From positions 37,424,819-37,488,818 of the forward strand of contig NC_089275.1 in the NCBI RefSeq assembly GCF_963678975.1: a stretch of 64,000 nt of DNA, given 5' to 3'. How positions within the stretch are numbered: the stretch's first letter is position 1; the number at the start of each line of letters is the position of its first letter. Made by a program: the position numbers and the translations under genes. The notes beneath the pieces are model-generated. The model was not told the origin of the DNA. It ran no database searches and saw only the letters and a program-made list of their open reading frames with translations. Shown piece after piece: positions 23,630 through 33,515 of the stretch. Source of the stretch: Dysidea avara. Its lineage: Eukaryota > Porifera > Demospongiae > Dictyoceratida > Dysideidae.

Positions 23630-24650
23630 GAGTGACTGTACTATTAGAGTATTCGATTGTGCACTTGGTACACGTAGTTGGATCTCGCATTATAACTCGG
23701 TGGCTTTTACTCCAATTTTTCTATACTACACCATGGACTTTCTATGGTGATAACTCCATCTAAATACTGGTTTTCAGCTCACTCTTCTAAGCAGTTTCAC
23801 TGCTTGAAGGTTCTTAGTTTACTAATTTGTTAAGCTGCTTTACTGTAGTTGTATCCAGTTATACTGATAGTAAAATGTCAGTAACTTTAAGTATATGGAA
23901 CATAATTGTTTTACTAAATTTTAAACTCTCAGTAAACATCAGCGAATGCAGGTTTACTGAAAAGCTACTAAAATTCCTAACAATTAACTGTTCCATATAC
24001 TGTGGATATACCACTCTAGTAAACTAAGAAACTTCAAGCAGTGTTTACCCTAGTGAGCGTGAAAATTAATAGTTTTTATTCATGAAACTCGATCGCGTAA
24101 TTGTGAAACAGGTTGGGTCTTGTGTCATATCTCCATGGTCTTTATCTTGATTCCTTTCAAACTACAAAAAGGCACTCTTACGATGGATACTCCATCTACA
24201 TACACTGTAGCAAATTTCAACTCATTCCTCCAAGGGGTTTATCCTGTGGGCGTGACAGAAGTTTGACCGGCTTTATTTTTCACAAATAATCGGTCGTAAC
24301 TCCTTCATCGGATTGCTACCAAACTTAATACTGAGAACCGCTACAATGAACCCTTTACGTGTGCCAAATTTCAGCCTGATCAGAGCATGCATTGGTGTTG
24401 TATGGTGGAGTTTGCAAAGTGTGTGAAAATAAGATGAAAAAAACAAAGAAATTAAAACAAACTTTTAGCTGCTCGTATCTCGGAATTGGTTATAGCACTT
24501 TTCTTCAAATTTGGTATGGTAACTCCCCTTCCTGGTGGACACGTTTGTAGCAAATTTGGTTCCAATTGGATAAAGGATCACAGAGCTATGTATGTGTGAA
24601 ATCACATTTTCTTTCTTCATGCCGGCTTCTTGGGCAAGGAATTTTGTACA
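23630..24650 (+). mobile_element. Dispersed repeat family X, copy 3
   Basis: Starts with GACTGTACTATTAGAGTATT and is the longest copy. The stretch 24075-24330 is the reverse complement of about 545-760 in copy 1, and 24440-24640 matches 19995-20260 of copy 2 ('gcaaagtgtg..aaaa', 'gctcgtatctcgg', 'cttcatgccggcttcttggg'). It lacks the terminal hairpin. An internal inverted repeat around 23760-24030 ('cttgaaggttcttagtttact' / 'agtaaactaagaaacttcaag') marks a nested palindromic insert. Confidence 0.55.
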
Positions 24651-24689
24651 AGATAAAAATTATGAAACAAAATGTAAATTACAGTATCT

Positions 24690-24790
24690 ATACCAAAATA
24701 GCCAAGCTGTGAAAAAAGCTGTGACCCTAAGTGAAAAAAATTGTGAAATCAATGGTGGTAGTTGCAATGATCTTGATGCCAATCATATTT
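24690..24790 (-). mobile_element. Foldback arm fragment
   Basis: 'aatagccaagctgtgaaaaaagctgtgacc ... gtgaaatcaatggtgg' matches one arm of the 320-bp foldbacks and the half-copies at 18939-19235. The partner arm is missing. Confidence 0.5.
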
Positions 24791-24829
24791 ATGACCTACT
24801 GGTCTTATCGCCTATTTAAAGTATTGAGC

Positions 24830-25410
24830 AACACCGGTTTCAAGTAGTTAGTCTTAGGTGTATTGTAGCTTGCCAATGGTTGAAGTTATGCGTACCAAAT
24901 TTTTACATACTGTACTTAAACAAATTCCTTACCTTCCACAGCATCCACTGTACAAGTAACCTACAGCTAAGTTTCCCACAATTTTAGATAGTTTTTAGGC
25001 CAAGGCTGACTCTATCAAGTGAGTTCCAATAGGGGTGAGTGGTGGGGGCAAGAGGCTGTTACAAAATTAAAGAGGAAGACGTAGGAATGAATTAGGCCAA
25101 GTTATAGGCCATTCAGGTCTAAAAACTGGCTAAATTGAAAGGACATTAGGTCTTTATTCAACACCATGGAGCGTACAGGCACATACAGCCTTCTCCAGGC
25201 CAAAACTCTATCAAGGCCCCAGACCACATGTATGGATTATCACTATCCTTGGGAAAAGCAGCCAGCAAAAACAGGCCACTCAAGTCTAGCTGATTGTTTA
25301 ATGGTGTAATTTGATAGTTTATTCATCCAGCTTTGTGTTCTTGGTGAAAAATCAAATCTGTTGTCATGGGCAATAAGACCGGTTTTCCCAGATCCACTCA
25401 CGTTTAATGA
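24830..25410 (-). mobile_element. R2-family transposon copy
   Basis: Reverse-orientation copy. 'ggcaataagaccggttttcccag' at 25368-25395 is one terminus. The interior 25050-25250 is the complement of 22190-22420 ('cattcaggtct', 'ccagaccac'). Confidence 0.6.
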
Positions 25411-25439
25411 TGTGTGATCATCAAAAATCATCACTATTA

Positions 25440-26040
25440 TTAACAATTATTGCAGCCACTAGCTGTTTTAATAATGAAATTAAATCCCAATAGCAAATAA
25501 TTAAGGTGCATAAGTATCATATTTCCTCACCCTCGAATAGTACCGCACTATACTTTCATAATTACTCTTTACTAGTGCTCTCAAACCTTTAGTATTAATC
25601 TTCATCTTGATTTACAGAAGGCATTGTCCTGGTAAAACTTAAACGGCTGTCACATAATCGAAATTCTGGATATTAGTAAATTGACCACTTAACACGTGAC
25701 GTGTCATGGTTGTGCTACAAGGACTAGAGTGAAAGAAAGGTCTTGTACAGAAGAAATAAGTAGCAACATGTTGTGATTGTTTTATAAAACTATAATGTAG
25801 AATAGCTATAGCAGTGGCAGGTTAAAATATTAGAGCGCACCCTCGAATAATACCGCAGTGCAGCACTATTCGAAGGGTTTTATCCTTATTTTTGGCAAGA
25901 AAATAGTACCTCTGGGGCACAAATCGACTAAATAAGGTAATTCTGGATGCACTTGAGGATAATGAAGCATTACCTGCATTAGGGATGTGAGAGTGTCCTG
26001 ACAATTTTTCTATATAAAAAAATTAATAATAAGAAGGTAG
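25440..26040. other. Spacer, no gene seen
   Basis: Contains a repeated phrase 'accctcgaatagtaccgcact' (25530) / 'accctcgaataataccgcagt' (25840), a degraded direct repeat. No coding evidence. Confidence 0.4.
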
Positions 26041-26074
26041 AACATGGAGCCAAGTGGACGTGGATTTGTCAAGG

Positions 26075-26340
26075 TACAGTATCTGCAGGCCGGCAGGCAG
26101 AGCCCTACTGGAGCTCACCAGAAACAGTCTATCTTTGGGTAAAGATCTATCTAAATAATATTATTGGTGAAACGCTTATGTAGCTGCTATATACTTGTAA
26201 AATAGATGCTCAGGAATTGGTGAAAATTTGGTACAAATAGCTCCAACCATTGGCAAGTTACACAACTTTGAATGCTTAAAATTGGCTTATTGATTCCTTG
26301 TATGTAGGCATGACTGATTTCCCCAGAGACAGTCACATAA
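26075..26340 (+). mobile_element. R2-family fragment
   Basis: Diverged 3' half of an R2 copy: 'ggaattggtg', 'ccaaccattggcaagtt' and 'gatttccccagagacagtcaca' match 27785-27905. It lies just 3' of the last Death-domain linker exon, on the opposite strand. Confidence 0.5.
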
Positions 26341-26377
26341 ATATTATAGCTATATATGCATGGCCATGTTTTACAAC

Positions 26378-27263
26378 CTGCAGGTGATTTTCTTGATATG
26401 GACTGTGATATTCCACCTTTCTGCTCATCACTGCCAGCACCTGTAACAGTCAACCAGACTTATTTAGCTGTGTCACTGAGTGTTATATCTGTATTATTAA
26501 TGTATGCCATATAAATACCTGATGTAGTAGTAGCTAAAAGCTTCTGTCTTATAGCTTCTCTCTTCTTTGACTTTACCTTCTTTCTCCCCTCGGTGTCTAC
26601 AGGTTTTGAATTACATGTATCAGTAGCTTGTATATAAAATTCAATACACTGTTACAGTGTAGCATTGTGTCAAAATGGTTGATACCAGAAACATACAAAA
26701 CTTAAATTTTGTAGATTCATAAAATAATTTTGAGGATTCGTGATTGAAATTTTAATCTGAGCTTGTGATTATCAGGATTTACTCAGCTATATGATAGTAT
26801 AACTTGTGGAGAACAAAATGATCCTCATAAAATAAAGCTACCATCAGTAACATATTTTGACCAATGTATAAAATGTTTTAATATTAAGTGTTCATCCTTG
26901 TAAATAACAGTCCCAAAATTATTATGTCAGTGCAGTACATGATAAAATATTTCCATAATTAACTTGCTAGCTCACCTTGTACCATTAACAGCTGCTCAAC
27001 TGCACTGGCAACACTGTTTAATTCGATAACAGCAAGAGCTTCTATCACTTTATTCCAACTAGCTTGGTTATCAGTGTCAAGCCATTTACTAAACATCTTC
27101 CTGCAGCATGTTTTAACATCATTCTTCACATCAGATGCTTCAATTGTAGCTAGTTCTCTCTCATATTTTTGGTCTAACAACTGTAATCCTAGTTCATACC
27201 ACTTGCTGGCAACGAAAGGTACTACATTATTTAGTAGGTCTCTCAGTGCAGGACAATCAGAAC
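26378..27263 (-). CDS. Death-domain and linker exons, probable 5' part of the NLR gene
   Basis: Three exons on the minus strand: 27263-26976 (288 nt), 26596-26519 (78 nt) and 26440-26378 (63 nt). All have AG/GT borders, begin in phase 1 and have lengths divisible by three. The first encodes a full Death domain fold: LRDLLNNVVPFVASKWYELG ... CCRKMFSKWL ... ASWNKVIEALAVIELNSVA, with the hallmark Trp residues and helix pattern. The second is a basic linker (EGRKKVKSKKREAIRQKLL) and the third a Ser/Gly-rich linker. The third exon ends in phase 1, exactly what the NACHT exon at 15853 needs, giving Death-linker-NACHT-LRR, an architecture known from sponge NLRs. The 10.5-kb gap would be an intron. 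The link is inference; these could instead be exons of a separate or broken gene. The initiator exon upstream of 27263 was not found. Confidence 0.72.
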
Positions 27264-27291
27264 CTACAGTATCATAATGTAATGTATAATT

Positions 27292-27905
27292 GTGGCTGGG
27301 TATGGGAAAACCAGTCTTATCAGCAATGATATTATATTATTTTTAACACATGCATGAATTATGAATGTATACTATCAAATTTCACTGTCATATATATACT
27401 AAGCCAGGGTTAAGTGGTCTGCTTAAGCTGACTATATATACAGTTTCCAAGCCCGGTGGTGAGTGGTGTTCATGGGGCCTTGATGGTCCAGGAGCTCTGG
27501 CCGACCGGAGATACAGTAGTTGTGCATGGCCATATGTACATATGTACAGCTCTGCAGTGTTGAAAGACCAGCGAGTCAGTTTTAAGCCCTGAATGTCCCA
27601 TAATGTGGCCTAATTCATCCCTATGCATTCTTTAAGTAACTTTTTGTTTGCCTCCTTTTTACCCCCACCCACTTCTGGAGTTTACCTGATACAGTCAACC
27701 TCAATAAAACCATCTAAATTGGTAGAAACTTAGCTGTTGACTATTTATGCACTATGTACTATATAGATGTTATATAAGGTAAAGAATTGGTGTAAAATGT
27801 TTGGTACATATAGTTCCAACCATTGGCAAGTTAAAATACTGACACTTAAGTACTTATAACTTGATATGCAAGAAAACTTGATTCCCCAGAGACGTGAAGT
27901 CACAA
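27292..27905 (+). mobile_element. R2-family transposon copy
   Basis: Left terminus GGCTGGGTATGGGAAAACCA then 'gtcttat'; right terminus 'aacttgattccccagagac..gtcac'. The interior matches the 8818 and 22024 copies ('gggccttgatgg', 'tgtacagctctgcagtgttg'). Confidence 0.6.
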
Positions 27906-28630
27906 TTTTTTATCATAAATACATGTATTTTTCCGTGCAAAACTTTTCATGACAATATTTTCATCTAAAAGTGGTTTTGTATGATTTTCACCAAGCAAAT
28001 TAATTCACACTGAGGTTGGCAGAGGTTCTGATACAATACAACTGTCAGTTTTTGTGCCTATACAAACTAATTGTGTGAGTCATAGCCACAACAACTCTAC
28101 AGAGCTGGAAAGATATCTGAATAGACTTTACAGAAACACTTCTAGAATAGAATTAAAGCCGCAAAAACAGCAGCCATCATGGTACAGTTTAACTACACAA
28201 TTATGTAGATAGAGTCATGCAAGTCCATGCTCTTTGCCTAACAAACGTATAATTATTATATGAAAGACCCTATAAATGGTCAATATACAGTACAAGTTTG
28301 ATTGTTTCTGACATTTAAGTGGCTTCTAAATTTGGCTTTGCTTAGAACCTCCAGAATACTAAGGTTGGTCCTGGACAGCATTTCCCATGGATATTGGTCT
28401 TACCAATGCCAAAGTTGCTGTCAGGCCTTCAGTGCTGGTCACTGTAAAGTGTTAATAATAAATAAATAATAATAAAATATAGTTAACTGACTGTTCTATT
28501 AATTAAATAGCTACTGACTGCTCCATTAGACTAAATGTCGATCTTTATCCAGGACAATCATTTCAAGAGCAATTTTGTATTTGTAATTTGTTCTGCCTAT
28601 TTTGTGTATACTTGATGTTTCAGGCACACT
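27906..28630. other. Spacer with dispersed motif
   Basis: No gene seen. Two degenerate copies of the dispersed motif lie at 28491-28508 and 28517-28546. Confidence 0.35.
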
Positions 28631-28631
28631 T

Positions 28632-28912
28632 CAGGGGTGGATCCAGAGTTTAAAAAGAGGGGGTGCACATTGCTAAAAAGTTGAAGGACAAAAATAAGTC
28701 ACAGCAGTAATGGCTGTCCTTTACCAAATGTATATATTATAAAGTATATAAAGATCCTTATTTATAGCTTCATAGTTAAGCTACACTGCCTCATGAACAC
28801 TGTGACTGCTTTATTAGACTGCTCTATTAGAGTACTGCAACTTTGTATATATGCAATTTTTTTGAAAAGGATGAGGGGGGGCATGTGTGCCCCCTCTCTG
28901 GATCCGCCACTG
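28632..28912. mobile_element. hAT-like MITE (CAGGGGYGGATCCAG termini)
   Basis: Left CAGGGGTGGATCCAGAG, right CTCTGGATCCGCCACTG, imperfect TIRs extending into 'ggggg' runs. The interior matches 16104-16270, including 'cttatttatag' and the motif copies at 28800-28835. An exact TSD is not evident. Confidence 0.65.
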
Positions 28913-28933
28913 CACTTTACAACTACACCTGTA

Positions 28934-29121
28934 CAGTGCTCCCTCAGTTATCTGACTCCCTTGGGACCAAGGCAATTTCAGATAATCAAAAAGTTTGGAT
29001 AATTAGAGCTACTCTAATAGAACAGCATCTTAGACAAAATATTCTAATAGAGCAGTCATTTGAACTGTTCAGATAACCAGTGTTTGGACAATGGAGGTTT
29101 TGATAATCAAGGGAGCCTGTG
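28934..29121. mobile_element. Tigger/pogo-like MITE
   Basis: The left end CAGTGCTCCCTCAGTTATCT and the right end 'ttttgataatcaagggagcctgtg' are imperfect inverted repeats of the pogo type (CAGTNNNCCCTCNNTTATC). It has two copies of the dispersed motif, around 29010-29028 and 29041-29060. The TA duplication is not clean. Confidence 0.5.
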
Positions 29122-29343
29122 CCTAGACATTATTTTTGTGCATTTAAGATTAACAGTACCACCTGGACACCTCATCTTATCTGCGTACATTTGGCCTCCA
29201 ATCCAAAAAAGTACATAGCTACTTTTATAGGTGATAGACTTCCATGTTTAATAAGTATTTATTCTGGGGTCGTTGGTGGAGTTCCAAAAATCTAAGACTT
29301 CCCCCACCTAAAATTGTGAGTGATACTACGTACACTGTACCTT

Positions 29344-29636
29344 ACAGCCTGTTTACACTACAGTTCGATTCATGTGAGATCGATCCAGCTCGGTCCGGGA
29401 TTGGTTGTTGAGCTGTGCAACCACTACTTTAGTAATCTCTCGTACCCATATTCCGTTTATAACAGCTGAGTGCGAAGCCGGTAAGTGGATCGAACCAGAC
29501 CCACATCCCTAGCAGGTCCATCTCAGATTGGTTCGGTACGGTTCGATTCGATTCGTTACGCGTTTACATTAAGCTAGAAATTGCTCTGATTCGAAACAGT
29601 TCGAAACAGAGGGCTAGTGTAAACGGGATGTTAGGT
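29344..29636. mobile_element. TIR element (CAGCCTGTTTACACTA ends)
   Basis: CAGCCTGTTTACACTACAG at the left is matched by 'gctagtgtaaacgggatg' at the right. The interior has repeated 'ggttcg' and 'gattcg' words. Non-coding MITE candidate. Confidence 0.5.
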
Positions 29637-29792
29637 TCAGCATTCATTTAAATTGGCACACAAAACTATCAAAATGCCTTCAGATTCAATTGCAATCTCA
29701 GGCAGTTACTGTTTAATACAATATCCCACATTAAATTTGCTGCACCCACACCCTTGAAGATTTTCTCCCAGATGGTCTAATTTTAAACATCT

Positions 29793-30216
29793 CTAGGCCT
29801 GAGTCAAATATGCTCAAAATGTTGCCCAAAATTCTTTCAGGAATTTCCCAAAATTTTCACCTATTATGCTTTTCAGTGTTCCCATTATGCTTGCATTGTG
29901 CTCCTAGGTTAGCAACATTTCTTACAATTTATCTTGAAACATTATTATCTGTGAATGTTCTGTTAGAGTATTTCACTACAAAGTGACTGTTCTATTAGAG
30001 AGTATTGATCTAAGGAGCTATTTACAATGCATTTGAGTGCTCCATTGTAGTTTGCAGTTTCCACTAACTGCTCTATTAGGGAGTATTGATCTACTTTCAT
30101 GGAATTAAGCTCCATAGTTTGAAATATCCGCCTACTATATATGCTAGCATTATGCTGGCATAGCACTCCAGCCTATTATGCTTTTTATTATGCTGGCATA
30201 TTTGATGCAGGCCTAA
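29793..30216. mobile_element. AGGCCTG-ended MITE, copy 1
   Basis: Left TAGGCCTGAGTCAAATATGC; right GCATATTTGATGCAGGCCTA. The interior is rich in 'attatgct(gg)' and carries three copies of the dispersed motif (29958-29975, 29984-30008, 30062-30092). A second copy lies around 44500-44855. Confidence 0.6.
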
Positions 30217-31640
30217 AAATCTCCTACATAGTGATGATCAGTGAGCCCAATTAACACTATCAGAAGTTCAACCTACAACACAAGACAGTACCATCTGTTC
30301 CACATAACAGCATACTTCACGAGTTGATGAGTATCCTGTGTATTATTGGCCTATCAGCTGGAAATTTCACGATAAACAGAACACTAACAGTTACTGTATA
30401 CCATCACACAATAATTTTGTAACTATTTCCAGTTCGTACCTAAGCCATGCGAAGTAGAAATTCAACTTAAACTTTCTCCTTAGATCATGTCAACTTGCAT
30501 AGCAGAAGCATTTGTGGTTTCATTTCAGAGTTCATTTCATTCTTTTTCTTTGAAATATACTCCTCTATTGCGAAGCATTAACAAAAAAAAAAACAGTTAA
30601 TACAAAGCTGCATATGTCATGCACATTGTGTGGCTCTTACCCCATTTAAAATGGCAGCAAAAAGGGGTGTAGTTTTGGGCAGCATTTATAGATGTGTTTA
30701 ATGAAGAGGTGTGGTCATAAAAATTCACCGCATGTGCAAACTACCAGTCATTTTTGTAAGGCACCAGAAATATGATGCAGACTGGAACTTGTCAATCAAG
30801 CAACGATAAAATGGGTGGTTTGAGGACTAAAACCATTAATAAACTCGGGCATAGAAAATAAGTTACCTTTCAAATATTAAAGCAAGGTTTTTAGGAGGTA
30901 ATTTAAATTTCGCATAAACCAGCTGTACAGAAAAGTCACCCCATTATTCTTCTCCAGGAAATTCCGACTATTGATAAAGTATTACTACAAGGTTTGTATT
31001 TGGGGTAGTGATTACTTGATGCAGTATTGGAGTGCTCAAAAACACTTCGAAAATATTTGCGCCACATTGATTTTCCCAATCTTTTTGCCCTACACAAATC
31101 CAGATTACGTTACGCAAATATAGTGCCCTTGTTAAACCCGTCTATACAGCATTCTACTAATGTAATTGTGTAAACGTAGTGCTTAGGTAGTCTGCCTAGA
31201 TATTACACCAATGTGTGATAATAGCAACTGTGACACTCATGCATTAACCTATACCAAGTACCAACCATAGGATCTGGATTAACCCATCACAAAAAATCAA
31301 CACTCATGACACAACCTTCAGTGCCCAGTAAACAATTTCGTTATACGGTTGCAGAGATACGTAGCTATGTGTATATGTAGATTCCCCACAAAAGAGAAAT
31401 CCTACTAATAAACACGTGCACTGTGTTTGATCAACAAATGTAGCAACTTTTATGGTGGTGTGCACGTGTATGTGCTCCTTTGGATCAGTGCAATAATTTT
31501 ACTGAACTTTTGAAAGGTTCTCAAAACCTGGGATATATACAGTACTTTCCATGGCTCTAGCAGCAGCATCACATTGCATGGACTTAAGTGATATTAACAC
31601 CTCAAACAGGTTTTACGCACTATCAAAATCTCCAATAAAA
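30217..31640. other. Spacer, no gene seen
   Basis: No gene, RNA or clear transposon boundary could be supported over 1.4 kb. Confidence 0.4.
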
Positions 31641-31689
31641 TTAACTATTAATGTATGTGTTTCAACGTGATAGCATCATACAATATAAT

Positions 31690-32860
31690 CAAGTAGCTAA
31701 TAAGCAGGGTGAATGTGAAGCCGGGGTTTACATCACGCTACCAGATGCATTGTGTTTGCAATTTGCATGGTTGCCCAATGGCTTTCATGCCAAGTGTGAG
31801 TGTGTGTGGCCATGGCTTCACTGTAGATCATGCAATGAATTGTGCATCTGGTGGTTTCTCTATACTTAGAGTTTAATATAAACTCTTGCCTATACTAGCT
31901 AACTATGCCATATTGAACTTAGGGACTTCACCACTGTGACAGCTGTACTGTATGAATTATGTCATGATGCGGTGATTGAGCCAGGGTTACAACCCCTATC
32001 TGGTGAATTGCCAATGCGGAGGATGAGGTACAATATACGTCCGGATGTTGGTGTGAAAAGATGGAATCGGTCATAAGAGGGCTTTCTTTTATGTAAGAGT
32101 CTTCAATCCGACTGCTCCTAGTTTTCGTATACAGCAGTTACTTCTCCATACAGAAGATTTGAGACAGCAAATGTATGAACAATGTATGTATAGATGGGTT
32201 GCCTTTTTAAGGCGTAGTCGTTTTACCGTAAATTTTCCACATACTTTCCGAGTTCGCTAAGTCAAAAATGTATTACAGCTAATGGAGAAAATGAACGTTT
32301 TGGTTTACTTTAGCAAGCAAGAGTTAGCCAGCCTTCAGAACAGAAAGTATGTTATAGAGAAAGGTTCAAGCTTTAATAACATATCCAGCATGTAAGGTGA
32401 AGGCTGAACAAGAAGATGATTTTCTCTCAATCTCGGGTTTTTGGAAAGCAATAAAACTCGCTGAAAACATTCTTTGTAAGACTTTGCTACTACTTAGAAT
32501 GATAGACTGGATGATTTTAACTCACCTGTACCTTTGAAGAATCAAAAACGTTTGTCAAACTATTTTAAAAAATGGGTATTTTGTTGACTTCTTGACCAAC
32601 ACTGTAATCATGCATAAAACGGAAAGTTGCGTTTGCTCACGTTACACAAGGGACACGCCCTAAATAGGCAACCCGTCTATAAGGGATGTGAAATGGACTC
32701 ATTTACCCCATTGGTATTCTCTACTTTGAGGGGGGGAGAATTGGTGGCCCGGGTGTAGCCACAACTGCTTACAAGTGGTTGGCATCTCTGGTTGCTGCTC
32801 AGACAGAGAGACCAAAGCCACAGTATAGTGTGTCGTCTTGAATTAGATGTTCCAGTGAGG
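31690..32860 (+). pseudogene. Retroelement polyprotein C-terminal remnant, split by a MITE
   Basis: Across shifting frames the segment 31690-32190 gives a Leu/Trp-rich stretch, then FTVDHAMNCASGGF and then a region with decayed matches to 'LQPLSGE' and 'FNPTAPS'. It resumes at 32682-32860 with FTPLVFSTLGG, VATTAYKWLASLVAAQ. I recognise the DHAxxCxxGGF ... FNPTAPS ... TPLVFST-GG ... KWLASLVA order from the C-terminal part of reverse-transcriptase-containing elements common in cnidarian and sponge genomes; the class name is uncertain. The two halves are separated by the TIR element at 32191-32679. Frameshifts show that it is inactive. Confidence 0.6.
32191..32679. mobile_element. TA-flanked MITE inside retroelement remnant
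   Basis: Left TAGATGGGTTGCC, right GGCAACCCGTCTA, with TA on both sides (32189-32190, 32680-32681). Because the host remnant's reading frame resumes after it, the boundaries are supported independently. The TA duplication suggests a Tc1/mariner-type origin. Confidence 0.7.
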
Positions 32861-33510
32861 TCAAATTGTGGCAGGTAGCCTAGTTAGTGCATTTGACTTT
32901 AATTGCAATGTCTGAGGGTCAAATACTTCAATCCCATTGATCCCTTTATGATTATAGTCTTTTGTCCAGTACTAGCTATGGGAGTGCTGGCACCCCTGGA
33001 AAAAAGAACTATTAATACGCACCGAGATACGCACAAGTATAGCAGTCCTGACTAGTATATGAGACTATTTATGAGTGGAATCCCTGTTTAAATATTACAA
33101 TTACAATTACAATTACAATTACAAACACACATGATACTATGACTAGCTAGCTCGAGGACTAATTCTCCGAGATAGTAATGACATGAAACGAAACTCACGG
33201 TACTCAACAGTACAGGGGTTTAGCTACTCACCGTATGCGTTGATCTTTCCTTGATCCATTCTCTTAATTAAAATTTGGTTAGATGGTGCCCACCCTAGCT
33301 CGAGGTAGGCGTTCCAGTATCCGAGATTTTTATAAGAAATCTCCGTATATTCTCACGCAATAGAAAATCGATATGGGGTTTGTCCACACATTAATCTCGT
33401 GCACGTTACATCTAAGTATAAAGTTTTGTGTCGTTTTGTAGTTTTGTGATGCAGCTATGCCACATTTTGAACTTAATTTGGAAGGTATGAGTCACTGGTG
33501 CTTACTTTAT
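32861..33510. other. Spacer with (AATTAC)n
   Basis: No gene seen. A short (AATTAC)n tract lies at about 33098-33123. Confidence 0.4.
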
Positions 33511-33515
33511 ATGCG

